DNA of 64,000 nucleotides from Subsaximicrobium wynnwilliamsii (GTDB lineage: Bacteria > Bacteroidota > Bacteroidia > Flavobacteriales > Flavobacteriaceae), in assembly GCF_007997225.1 (NCBI RefSeq), contig NZ_VORM01000002.1:280049-344048 (forward strand), written 5' to 3'. Within the stretch, counting starts at the first letter, position 1; every line of letters starts with the position of its first letter. The notes beneath the pieces were generated by a model, which saw only the letters and a list, made by a program, of their open reading frames with translations, was not told the DNA's origin and did no database searches. The position numbers and the translations under genes are program-made. Of the stretch, positions 9,102 to 16,898 are shown in pieces.

Positions 9102-9187
9102 CAATCCCTCCTGAGGGTATTCCCCGAGGCTTGCCTCGAAATACAAAGAAATCTTTCAATTCATACCTTGAAGGCTTGCCCCGAGGT
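9102..9187. repeat. REP-like palindromic element, copy 1
   Basis: An 86-bp element with three small hairpins: CCCTC-CT-GAGGG, CGAGG-CTTG-CCTCG and GGCTTGCC followed by CCGAGG. A second copy is at 50741-50830, with the same order, the same intervening AATACAA and ATCTTTCAATTCATACC segments and only loop or spacer differences. Both copies lie between genes. It resembles a paired REP unit (REPIN). No associated transposase is in this window. Confidence 0.7.
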
Positions 9188-9227
9188 CATTGCTTTATTT
9201 TTATGGTATTTACTCCCGAGAGGTAGC

Positions 9228-9641
9228 TCAATGAGGCAATTTAGGCTTAAGTACTCCATACACATAAGTGCCTAAAATAGCAGCCGCAATTACAATGAGC
9301 ATTGAGAATACACCAGTGCCGACAAGGATGTACATGGGGCCAGGACAAGCACCAGATAAGGCCCATCCCAATCCAAAAATACTGCCACCAACCAAATAAT
9401 TGGTAATGCCGCTTTCCTTGGCAGGAACCTGCATTTGTGCGCCCTTGATATTCTTGAACTGAAATTTCTTGGAAATCAAGAGTAATAAAATTCCAGTAAG
9501 CACTGCAGTGCCTATGATGCCATACATGTGGAAGGATTCAAATTTGAACATTTCATAAATGCGGTACCAAGAGACTGCTTCCGATTTAACGAGTACTATT
9601 CCGAAGATAATTCCAACGAGTAAAAATTTCAAACTTTTCAT
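9228..9641 (-). CDS. YeeE/YedE-type half transporter (DUF6691-like)
   Basis: 137-aa membrane protein with four predicted helices. The signature GLGWALSGACPGP (about residues 87-99) carries the cysteine that in YeeE-type thiosulfate channels lies on the substrate path. It is about half the length of fused YeeE proteins and pairs with the 186-aa subunit encoded directly upstream, so the two are likely one transporter for thiosulfate or another sulfur anion (family knowledge plus inference). The start ATG at 9641 lies 2 bases after the upstream gene's stop; a TTG at 9647 overlapping that stop is less likely. Confidence 0.88.
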   Translation of the reverse strand: MKSLKFLLVGIIFGIVLVKSEAVSWYRIYEMFKFESFHMYGIIGTAVLTGILLLLISKKFQFKNIKGAQMQVPAKESGITNYLVGGSIFGLGWALSGACPGPMYILVGTGVFSMLIVIAAAILGTYVYGVLKPKLPH

Positions 9642-9643
9642 AG

Positions 9644-10204
9644 TCAACTAAAAATTAAAGGAAACAGTAAATGAATCATGACCAAACCTCCCAAAAAGAA
9701 ACCAACCACTGCGATGAGCGAAGGCAATTGCAAATTACTCAAGCCAGTAATGGCGTGCCCTGAGGTGCAGCCGCCGGCATAACGGGTGCCAAAACCAACT
9801 AGGAATCCACCAACAATCAAAATAGCTAAACCCTTAAAGCTCAATAAGGCGTCCCAACTATAGAGCTCTGGCGGTAGGAGGGCGTCTCCTGCATTTTTAA
9901 AACCAAGTTGGGACAAGTCGCTTACCGTTTTGGGATTGAGATCGATTGCGACTGGTGCCGATAACAAAAAATGTGCGATAAAGCCACCAATAACGGCTCC
10001 AAGCACTACAATGAGGTTCCAACGCTGGGCTTTCCAGTCAAAATCGAAAAATTCAGTCTTTTTTCCAGCACCCCCAATGGCACAAAAGGTGCGAAGGTTG
10101 GACGACATGCCAAAGGTTTTCCCAAAATAGATGAGCGTGAACATGACGATGGCAATCAAGGGACCAGAGATATACCAAGGCCAAGGTTGAATTAGGTATT
10201 CCAT
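9644..10204 (-). CDS. YeeE/YedE-type half transporter
   Basis: 186-aa inner-membrane protein with about five helices. The C-terminal motif [19 protein letters not shown] (about residues 141-159) is the classic YeeE/YedE signature with the conserved cysteine. It is translationally linked to the smaller partner at 9228-9641. Together with CstB-like and TauE/SafE proteins this fits a module that moves reduced or partly oxidised sulfur across the inner membrane. A 62-bp gap separates it from the Crp/Fnr gene upstream on the same strand; I see no terminator between them, so all five genes could be co-transcribed at low level. Confidence 0.92.
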   Translation of the reverse strand: MEYLIQPWPWYISGPLIAIVMFTLIYFGKTFGMSSNLRTFCAIGGAGKKTEFFDFDWKAQRWNLIVVLGAVIGGFIAHFLLSAPVAIDLNPKTVSDLSQLGFKNAGDALLPPELYSWDALLSFKGLAILIVGGFLVGFGTRYAGGCTSGHAITGLSNLQLPSLIAVVGFFLGGLVMIHLLFPLIFS

Positions 10205-10266
10205 ATAAGTGATGTATTGAATGATGCGATTAAATATAAAATAAGTTTTTGCGAAATAAAAGCGCT

Positions 10267-10902
10267 CTAGAATTCCAAAACCTCAATTTTGTTACGACTG
10301 AGTTTGAGGATGTGATCGTTTTCCAGTTTTTTGAGAAGTCTTGAAACCACAACGCGCGAGGTGTTGAGGTCTTCAGCGATATTTTGATGGGTTTTGCTAA
10401 TGATGGTGTTGGCATTTAATTTAACCTGATTGGTTAAATACTTTAATAGGCGTTCATCCATCTTCATAAATGCGAGGGTATCTATGGTTTCGAGCATCTC
10501 GTCAAAGCGGGTTTGATAAGATTGTAGTATGAAATTGCGCCAGGTTTCGTTGGTATTGAACCACTGGCTCATTTTGTCGTTCGGAATCATGATGACCTTG
10601 GTATCTTTGTCGGCAATTGCCCTAATCCGGCTTTTAGATTTTGCCACGCAGCAAGTAAGTGACATAGAACAGGTATCGCCAGACTCTAAAACATAGAGCA
10701 ACAGCTCATTGCCATTATCGTCCTCTTGCAGCACATTTATATTGCCATCTAACAGTAAAGGCACATGCGTAAGAGTTTGACCAATGTCTATAATGATTTC
10801 ATCTTTTTTAAATTCCCTTACTTGGCCTTCTGATGCTATGTTTTTCAATAAGTCATCGTCAAACTGATATTGGAAAGGATTGAGTACGTTTAGTGGTATC
10901 AT
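10267..10902 (-). CDS. Crp/Fnr-family transcriptional regulator
   Basis: 211-aa regulator with an N-terminal cyclic-nucleotide-binding-type barrel (about 15-125) and a C-terminal winged helix (ISKTHQNIAEDLNTSRVVVSRLLKKLE, about 162-190). The cAMP pocket motif GExxxRxS is absent; at the same place the sequence is ESGDTCSMSLTCCVAKS with C78, C84 and C85. This cysteine cluster could sense redox state, metal or persulfide, but that is inference. The start ATG at 10902 (MIPLNVLNPFQYQFDDDLL) is chosen because the 26 residues before it are hydrophobic and unlike the family. It heads the sulfur cluster and is the obvious candidate to bind the palindrome before the cstB-like gene. Confidence 0.92.
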   Translation of the reverse strand: MIPLNVLNPFQYQFDDDLLKNIASEGQVREFKKDEIIIDIGQTLTHVPLLLDGNINVLQEDDNGNELLLYVLESGDTCSMSLTCCVAKSKSRIRAIADKDTKVIMIPNDKMSQWFNTNETWRNFILQSYQTRFDEMLETIDTLAFMKMDERLLKYLTNQVKLNANTIISKTHQNIAEDLNTSRVVVSRLLKKLENDHILKLSRNKIEVLEF

Positions 10903-10940
10903 AAGCCAAAAATAAACATTTAGAAATTTGAAATAAATAG

Positions 10941-10973
10941 TTTGGTATATTTTTAATAAATGCTTTATATTTG
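10941..10973 (+). promoter_or_regulatory. promoter of tRNA-Arg
   Basis: TTTG at 10941-10944 and TATATTTG at 10966-10973, separated by 21 bases, match the Bacteroidota -33/-7 promoter pattern TTTG ... TANNTTTG. Transcription would start near 10978, about 80 bases before the tRNA. Confidence 0.6.
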
Positions 10974-11055
10974 CACCCACTTAAAAAAGCTTAGCGCAAG
11001 TATAATTGTTAAGATTTTTAAAGGGAACTGGAAGGTTTTAAAACATTCAAAAATC

Positions 11056-11129
11056 GGCCTCGTGGCGCAACTGAATAGCGCACTTGATTACGGCTCAAGA
11101 GGTTACTGGTTTGAATCCAGTCGAGGTCA
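11056..11129 (+). tRNA. tRNA-Arg (anticodon ACG)
   Basis: Complete cloverleaf. The acceptor stem GGCCTCG pairs with CGAGGTC (one G-T pair), followed by discriminator A; CCA is not encoded. The anticodon arm is CTTGA, loop TTACGGC, TCAAG, giving anticodon ACG. The T arm is ACTGG, loop TTTGAAT, CCAGT. The 3' part of the gene is duplicated at 16778-16826, marking it as the integration site of the island that follows. Confidence 0.95.
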
Positions 11130-11150
11130 CGAATAAATCATACAATAAGA

Positions 11151-11183
11151 AAAAACGCCAAGTTTACTTGAGCGTTTTTTTGT
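11151..11183 (+). terminator. rho-independent terminator after tRNA-Arg
   Basis: The stem AAACGCCAAG with loop TTTA pairs with CTTGAGCGTTT, followed by a T run. The same hairpin recurs at 16846-16878 as part of the duplicated att region. Its right arm is the start of every 100-bp repeat unit. Confidence 0.8.
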
Positions 11184-11330
11184 TTGTATGATTTTCAAAG
11201 CGGAGCTTTGCTGGAACACCGCAGGTAATCCTGGAGTTTTCAATTGCTACAATGAATCTAATCTAGCTTGAGCGTTTTTTTGTTTGTATGATTTTCAAAG
11301 CGGAGCTTTGCTGGAATACCGCAGGTAATC
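11167..11330 (+). repeat. 100-bp tandem repeat array 1 (about 1.6 copies)
   Basis: Units start with CTTGAGCGTTTTTTTG at 11167 and 11267, exactly 100 bases apart; the second stops at GCAGGTAATCC, where it joins the tRNA-derived core AGTCGAGGTCAC. Each unit holds a CAAAGC-N3-GCTTTG hairpin and a CAGG-TAAT-CCTG hairpin. The same unit is found at 16862-17220 and 28443-28572. Confidence 0.9.
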
Positions 11331-11343
11331 CAGTCGAGGTCAC

Positions 11344-11801
11344 TGGTGTTTATAAGGGTTTCAAGAAATTGAGACCCTTTTTTGTTTTCTATATTCACAC
11401 TATATTCATACTATTTTAAAATTAAGGCTGTTCACACTACTCCTATATTCCAGCTTTTCCAACTTCCAGTCCATCGACTGAAAAATAATTATTTGTTTTA
11501 GGACTACACTTACTACATCTTTTTGAGAGCTGGTAAAAGAATAAGCATATTATGTACTCATAAACGGCTCATTAATCTTTTTGAAATAAATTTCAATAGT
11601 TAATTATATCCGATCAAGAAAATATAGACTTGATTTTGATGTTACGTAATTAAATAACATCTTCCGATAAGTGCGAGTCTATCATATGACAAAAAAACAC
11701 TACGAATTAATGTGTAATTCAAAGCAAAAAAAATGAGAAGTACTTATATCCAAATGGCTACTATTAATGCTATAAATATAGTTTTTAGTAAAACTTAGTA
11801 G
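11344..11801. other. AT-rich island spacer, no gene seen
   Basis: Apart from the terminator at 11356-11384 I see no coding frame, RNA fold or repeat in this strongly AT-rich stretch. Confidence 0.5.
11356..11384 (+). terminator. second terminator, probably the ancestral one of tRNA-Arg
   Basis: GGGTTTCAA, loop GAAA, TTGAGACCC and a T run. It follows the second copy of the tRNA-derived core (AATCCAGTCGAGGTCAC, 11327-11343). It may therefore be the original downstream flank of the tRNA, displaced by an insertion of about 213 bases. Confidence 0.6.
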
Positions 11802-11887
11802 TTATATGCAATAACATATAGTATTTATAATTTTAAATGAATTGTATGTTATTGCATATAATTATGTATTTTTGTGTATAATTATAC
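11802..11887 (+). promoter_or_regulatory. promoter and operator region of the hipBST-like operon
   Basis: A perfect 17-bp inverted repeat, TTATATGCAATAACATA at 11802-11818 and its reverse complement at 11845-11861, brackets 26 bases. It is followed by a TATTTTTG -7 box at about 11867-11874 and the palindrome GTATAATTATAC at 11876-11887. The right arm overlaps the -33/-7 spacer, which is where a HipB-type repressor would block transcription. The autoregulation is inferred. Confidence 0.6.
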
Positions 11888-11900
11888 GTAAATACATATA

Positions 11901-12122
11901 ATGGAAGAGTTGGCAGATTTTGTGAAAACACGGCGGAAAGAAGTTAATCTTACTCAAGAGGAGTTTGCTGATAGGGCAGGAGTGGCATTAACCGTGGTCC
12001 GAAAAATAGAACAGAACAAAACAAATTTGAATCTTGATAAGGTTAATCAAGTTTTAAAGATGTTTGGGCATAAACTGGTGCCTATAAGTTTGAAAAATAT
12101 AAAAGAAGATGAGACAAGCTAA
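11901..12122 (+). CDS. hipB: HipB-like XRE-family antitoxin/repressor
   Basis: 73-aa protein that is essentially one Cro/C1-type helix-turn-helix: FVKTRRKEVNLTQEEFADRA followed by GVALTVVRKIEQNKTNLNLDKVNQVLKMFG. The pattern KIEQ..TNLNLDKVNQVL and the terminal LVPI are typical of HipB-type regulators. It overlaps the next gene by 14 bases. Given the tripartite arrangement it would act as DNA-binding repressor of the operon and possibly as a booster of the HipS antitoxin (family knowledge of HipBST). Confidence 0.85.
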   Translation: MEELADFVKTRRKEVNLTQEEFADRAGVALTVVRKIEQNKTNLNLDKVNQVLKMFGHKLVPISLKNIKEDETS

Positions 12123-12441
12123 GATCTTATATGATAATGTTATTTGTGGATTATTGACAGAAACGGATGATGGAGAATTCACATTTAAGTATGAGGATGC
12201 TTATGTCAATCATTATCCCAGTCAATTCATAACGTTTACTATGCCTGTAAGAAATAAAGAATATAAGGAAAAACGACTATTTCCATTCTTTGAAGGTTTA
12301 ATACCTGAAGGATGGCTGTTAGACATCGCTTCAAAAAATTGGAAGATTAATACCAACGACCGAATGGGGCTGTTATTGGCCTGTTGTCAAAATTGCATAG
12401 GTGCTGTAAGTGTTCAACCAATACAGATGAAAGATGAGTAA
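12109..12441 (+). CDS. hipS: HipS-like protein (stand-alone HipA N-terminal subdomain)
   Basis: 110-aa protein equal to the N-terminal subdomain of long HipA toxins: AKILYDNVICGLLTETDDGE, then the HipA_N core PVRNKEYKEKRLFPFFEGLIPEGWLLD and NDRMGLLLACCQNCIGAVSV. It stops there, and the kinase domain is encoded by a separate downstream gene that overlaps by 8 bases. In the described HipBST systems this small protein is the antitoxin that neutralises HipT, while HipB plays a supporting role. The assignment rests on domain layout. Confidence 0.85.
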   Translation: MRQAKILYDNVICGLLTETDDGEFTFKYEDAYVNHYPSQFITFTMPVRNKEYKEKRLFPFFEGLIPEGWLLDIASKNWKINTNDRMGLLLACCQNCIGAVSVQPIQMKDE

Positions 12442-13372
12442 GTGTTTATACTGTTATAAGGAGGTTGCCTCAGGTGAAGATTTTCATCGGGAATGTAGCC
12501 TTGCTTTTTTTGGAGTTGAAAATCCTCCTAAAATAGAATACTCTCTAAAAGAAATGTCTGAATTGGCATTAGAAGTTGTGGAGCGCAGTGTTTCTGTTCC
12601 TGGAGTTCAACCTAAAATTTCTATGTCCTTGATTGAGGATAATAAAAAGGACAAACGATTAACAGTGGTTGGTGCTCTAGGTGGTAATTATATTTTTAAA
12701 CCACCTTCAGAAGATTATGCTGAAATGCCAGCAAACGAGCATTTGACAATGAAAATGGCAGAACTATTTGGTATTGAAGTTGTTACGCATTCACTTATTA
12801 AGTTGGCTTCTGGGGAATTGTCCTATATCACTAAACGTATTGACAGAAACGAAGATGGTTCTAAAATCCATATGATCGATATGTTTCAGGTTGTTGAGGC
12901 ATTTGATAAGTATCGCGGTTCTATGGAACGTATCGGCAAGGCTATTCATGAGTATGCAGATAATACATTATTAGATCTTCTCCGATTTTACGAATTGACT
13001 GTTTTTAGTTTCTTAATTGGTAATAATGATATGCATTTAAAGAACTTCTCTATGATAAAAACGTCTTACGGATGGGCTTTATCTCCTGCTTATGATTTAT
13101 TAAATGTTGCCATTGTTAATCCATTGGACAAAGAAGAATTAGCATTAACTATTGCTGGGAAAAAGAAAAAAATAACGAAGAAAATACTCTTTGATTTTGG
13201 AGTTGGACTAGGTTTGTCTAAAAAGCAAATTGAAGGGGTTTTTAAACGTTTTAAGGAATTGCAAGAAGTTGCTATTGACTTGATTAAAATTTCTTTTTTG
13301 AGTGAGAGTATGCAGCGTAATTATATTGAATTAATAGAAAATAGATATCATTTATTTAATAAGACCCATTAA
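12434..13372 (+). CDS. hipT: HipT-like Ser/Thr kinase toxin
   Basis: 312-aa HipA-fold kinase lacking the N-terminal HipS part. It opens with a small Cys/His knuckle (C4, C7, H18, C21). The flexible Gly-rich loop is SVSVPGVQPK (residues 52-61) with the S-x-S pair characteristic of HipT phosphoregulation. The ATP lysine region is NYIFKPPSEDY, the catalytic motif GNNDMHLKN gives D199, H201 and N204, and SPAYDLLN gives metal-binding D221. HipT/HipA toxins inactivate aminoacyl-tRNA synthetases by phosphorylation; the target here is unknown. It is the third gene of a tightly overlapping hipB-hipS-hipT operon. Confidence 0.88.
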   Translation: MSKCLYCYKEVASGEDFHRECSLAFFGVENPPKIEYSLKEMSELALEVVERSVSVPGVQPKISMSLIEDNKKDKRLTVVGALGGNYIFKPPSEDYAEMPANEHLTMKMAELFGIEVVTHSLIKLASGELSYITKRIDRNEDGSKIHMIDMFQVVEAFDKYRGSMERIGKAIHEYADNTLLDLLRFYELTVFSFLIGNNDMHLKNFSMIKTSYGWALSPAYDLLNVAIVNPLDKEELALTIAGKKKKITKKILFDFGVGLGLSKKQIEGVFKRFKELQEVAIDLIKISFLSESMQRNYIELIENRYHLFNKTH

Positions 13373-13448
13373 AAGGTTATAGGTTTTTTTATGAAAATTA
13401 TATGGTTCTAATAGAGTTAATTGAACTTGTAATATTAAAGCTAAATAT

Positions 13449-14392
13449 ATGGAATTTGTAGGTCATATTGTTTTGAACACACCTTTCCCATGCCATGGTT
13501 CTTGCCTGAATAAAAAAATTGAAATTATTATTGGGCAGCATGTGGGGCATTTGTATATGCCTATTTTAAGGAATGATATCGAAAAAGAATCACTTCCTTT
13601 TCTTTCTGAACCTTTTCCTCAATCAACTGTCAAATTTAACCAAGAAGTAAATTGGGGTAGGTTGGTTGACTCGGGCAATAATATTTCATCTGTTGAAACT
13701 CTTAAATTTGTTTTCAATATCAAGGATGTAAATTTTTTAAATAACCAAGACAAATTTATAATAGAGACGGATCGTTGGCTTAAAAAGTTTGAAGAGAATT
13801 TGTTTCCACTCTATTGGATTTTAAATCTTGGAACAATTAGAGTTGCTGGAGAAATGAATAATAATTTTACATATTATTATAAAAATAACGAAGCAAAATC
13901 TCAAAATTTATATCAAAAACATAGTGGTACAAAAATTATAATAACGACTCAAGAAAAAGATGGTCTAAACCTCAAATTATTAAAAAAAATAGTCAGGTTA
14001 TCAAATCAAAATAAGGAAATCTCCATTGATTATAGACTTTTACGCGATGCGCATAAATGTTTCTTAGCGGGTGATTATAGGAGTCAATATTATATATAGG
14101 CACTTGCTTAGATATTTTATTAGATACTTTGATTTTAGTTAGATTGCCTACAAGGTCAATTGAACTTAAAGAATGGATAATAAAGGGTAATAGGACAATT
14201 TTTAAAAAAATTGAAATAATTCATGAGTTTGGTCCTAAGATAAATGATTTGAAATATGTTCAAAAACAGATAAGCAATATTCGTAATGACGTAATTCATG
14301 CGGGTTTTGTGCCATCTGAAACAGAGTGTTTGCAATCATATACTTTGATCGCAAAATTGATGATAGAAAATCAAAAAAGGATTTACGTTTAA
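13449..14392 (+). pseudogene. HEPN-like protein gene split by a frameshift
   Basis: Two open frames (13449-14099, frame 0, and 14129-14392, frame 2) read as one protein if two bases are removed from the (TA)4 tract at 14091-14098. The joined frame then reads RSQYYIGTCLDILLDTLILV across the break with no stop, giving about 313 aa. The C-terminal half has HEPN features: LLRDAHKCFLAGDYRSQYY on the first helix and a late RNDVIH (R-x4-H, nucleotides 14281-14298) of the type that forms HEPN RNase active sites. The N-terminal 190 residues are not recognised. Either the gene is dead or the TA tract switches it on and off. It sits 76 bases after hipT. Confidence 0.6.
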
Positions 14393-14415
14393 TTTTACTT
14401 TATGAAAGACAATAG

Positions 14416-15366
14416 TCATGAGAGAAAGGATTGTGGTATTGGTTCATTATCCTCAAAAGTGGATTTAAAAAATATTAATAGTTTCTGCTCATTCAGATAA
14501 AATTTTCCTTTACTATTAGGAGTTTTTCCTAGTACACTGAAAAATTCATAGACATACTCTAGGCTGACTCTAGAAATGAGATGGTTTTGCATTTTTGAAA
14601 GATCCTCCTTTTTTAATTCAGGTTTCTTTGTATTAGCGATAATTTCTCCATTTAAATACTTTTTGAATATTGGTGTAAACAATTCATTTTTAGAAAATAT
14701 AATGCTCCAAGCTCGATAATGATAACCTTCAAATACTCCATCTTGATAACCATTGCCTATTTCGAATTGGATATCTGAATTGATAGTGAAAAGAAATCCT
14801 TTGCCACTAGTCACTGTTGGCGACGATGATCTGTCAGTAGTAATAAACTTGAATACCTCATTGGCATAGCTTTCTCTATCTGGTGATCCTAAATTAAGAA
14901 GCAATGGTGTTATTAAATCTTTTTCGAAATCATTGAAACCTTCATTAAATCCTTCCGCATATTTTTTGAAATATGGTTTTAAATCTAATAAACTATTCAA
15001 ATTGTGATTGCCTTCTAATGTATGTTTTTCAAATGGATGCAATAGGCTATTTATCTTAGTCCATAAACTTATCCTACTATGATATGCACCTTCAATTACG
15101 AAAGGAAAGGGAGAAATAGCCTGGCCATAAATGCTATAATTAGAGTTTTTAGAAAGCTTTTGCCACTCTTCTTTATATAATAAGCTTTTATTTTGCGCAA
15201 TATAACTCTGCTTTATAGCTTCATCAATTGAACGATACATTAATAGATGATGATGAGTAAGTACATCAGGCACAATATTTATTGTTTCTACACTATTAAG
15301 AGTTTCAATAAATTTAAATTTTCTAATTTTTTCTAGAAGCTCTTCGTTTATTAAGATGTCTTTCAT
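14416..15366 (-). CDS. hypothetical protein of integrative elements, 316 aa
   Basis: I do not recognise a named domain. The protein is soluble, rich in aromatic and charged residues, with the segments PYFKKYAEGFNEGFNDFEKD (about 131-150) and a C-terminal EYVYEFFSVLGKTPNSKGKF followed by YLNEQKLLIFFKSTF. As far as I recall, such C-terminal segments recur in Bacteroidota proteins encoded beside tyrosine integrases. It is on the same strand as, and 54 bases downstream of, the integrase pseudogene. The frame is intact, unlike its neighbours. Function unknown. Confidence 0.7.
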   Translation of the reverse strand: MKDILINEELLEKIRKFKFIETLNSVETINIVPDVLTHHHLLMYRSIDEAIKQSYIAQNKSLLYKEEWQKLSKNSNYSIYGQAISPFPFVIEGAYHSRISLWTKINSLLHPFEKHTLEGNHNLNSLLDLKPYFKKYAEGFNEGFNDFEKDLITPLLLNLGSPDRESYANEVFKFITTDRSSSPTVTSGKGFLFTINSDIQFEIGNGYQDGVFEGYHYRAWSIIFSKNELFTPIFKKYLNGEIIANTKKPELKKEDLSKMQNHLISRVSLEYVYEFFSVLGKTPNSKGKFYLNEQKLLIFFKSTFEDNEPIPQSFLS

Positions 15367-15419
15367 ATTTGTAGTGTAGTAAGTGTATTAAATGTAGCTT
15401 TAAAACAAACAATTATATT

Positions 15420-16641
15420 TTAGAAGTCAAGTAAAGAATTCGCAAATTCCTTCTTTGCTTTATCTTCAAAACCTGCAAAATAATTCTTTGTTACATTGAG
15501 GTCACTATGATTTAATGCTTCACTAATAAATTCCATTGATGCTCCCTTTCGAATCGAATTAGTAGCAAAAGAATGACGCGCCCAATAAAAACTACAATCC
15601 TCAGGTAGTTCGTTTGCTTTTGCTATTCTTTTAATATGGTCATTTATATAACGATTGAAATTTTTAATTTTCTTGTATTGAGTTTCGCTTCCTTCGGTTT
15701 GTGTTACAATGTCAAACACCAAACCATTTTTCTTTTTGTCGCCTTATGTTTTAATCACGCTTTTTGTAAATTCGGTCAAATAAATAGTTAATTCTGTCTT
15801 TTCTGAGGACTTATCAAAAGTTTTGGCTCTATTATAGGTGAATTTATTATCAGCAATATCTGAATATTTCAGTAAGGCGATATCTTTCAAATTCACACCA
15901 TTACAAGCATAGCTAAAAAACCAAAAATCTTTGACCTTTCCCTCGTTCTCATTGGCAACCTTAGCATTAAACAGTGTTTTGAGTTGCACACTATCTAATG
16001 CTTTTTTAACCTTCTTAATACGAGGTATTTTGTATTGGTTTTTTCCAAAGGGATAAATATCATTACCAATATCATTTTCTTGAATGGCATTATTAAAGAC
16101 AGCTCTTAATGTCCTGGTATAAATTCCTATAGTGGTATAGCTTTTACCTTTGCCAACCATAAATAGTTCATAATCCTTCAACCAATCGACTGTAATATCA
16201 GTAAAGGATAATTTATCAATACTACATCTCTTTTGAGCTCACTAAAAGTAGCTAAGGAATTAAGGGTGTATCTGTAGCTTTCTGCTGTGCCAATTTTGTC
16301 ATTACTTATATGTTTGTCGAGACTAAATTAAAATGATATTTTATGTTATTTTTATCGGTGGATTTTCAAAATAGCTTTGATTCAAATTTAGAAAAATCAA
16401 AAACAGACATTGCTTTGGCTTCATCATTCGCTCTTTTTTCAATAGCCTTTAACTTTAATATTATTTCTTTGTTCGTGCCTCTTAATTTTTTATTTTCAGG
16501 GTTTAACCATATGGTGTCAAACTCTTTTTCTGTTAAGCCGATTCCAGTGGTGAAGTATCTTACTTTTTTAACATTTTCATGATAAATTGAAATATTATAA
16601 GTCATCCCTTTTTGATTTAAACCAAAGATGTATGTATTCAC
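15420..16641 (-). pseudogene. decayed tyrosine recombinase/integrase
   Basis: Phage-type integrase of about 400 aa broken in several places. The N-terminal arm-type domain (SIYHENVKKVRYFTTGIG) ends at an in-frame stop at about 16366. The core-binding region (DKHISNDKIGTAESYRYTLN) and the segment KDYELFMVGKGKSYTTIGIY are in different frames, so at least two frameshifts lie between about 16330 and 16210. A further TAA at 15744 splits the catalytic domain; the frame continues unchanged after it (GDKKKNGLVFDIV). The C-terminal piece keeps ARHSFAT and the ALNHSDLNVTKNYFAGF motif with the tyrosine nucleophile. It would have integrated island A at tRNA-Arg. Confidence 0.9.
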
Positions 16642-16777
16642 ACAATTTTCACACTTTTCATGGTATTAAAGAGTAATGAACAGGTATTGTATTTTGATGA
16701 TATTAGTGAGTTGCTTGTAAACAAAGGGTTTTTTGAGTACTTAGGTAAAGTACAGGTAATGAACAAATACAAGGACT

Positions 16778-16898
16778 CTTGATTACGGCTCAAGAGGTTA
16801 CTGGTTTGAATCCAGTCGAGGTCACGAATAAATCATACAATAAGAAAAAACGCCAAGTTTACTTGAGCGTTTTTTTGTTTGTATGATTTTCAAAGCGG
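16778..16898 (+). repeat. attR-like direct repeat with partial tRNA-Arg
   Basis: 121 bases identical to 11083-11203: the anticodon arm through the 3' end of tRNA-Arg, the terminator and the start of the first 100-bp unit. The 5' part of the tRNA is missing, so this is not a functional gene. It marks the right end of island A. Confidence 0.9.

Larger units (their letters stand above)
11114..16825. mobile_element. tRNA-Arg integrative island A (degenerate)
   Basis: The segment from within the tRNA 3' end to a partial tRNA copy is bounded by direct repeats: 11083-11203 and 16778-16898 are identical over 121 bases, covering the anticodon arm to the tRNA 3' end plus the downstream terminator. The shared core AATCCAGTCGAGGTCAC occurs three times (11114-11130, 11327-11343, 16809-16825). 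Cargo is a HipBST toxin-antitoxin set, a frameshifted HEPN-like gene, an unknown gene and, at the attR end, a tyrosine integrase pseudogene. The layout is that of an integrative element that can no longer move by itself. Confidence 0.85.

Noticed and set aside
10230..10415. 61-codon minus-strand frame
   Set aside because: Out-of-frame shadow of the 3' end of the Crp/Fnr gene.
16343..16582. 79-codon plus-strand frame
   Set aside because: Antisense of the integrase pseudogene.
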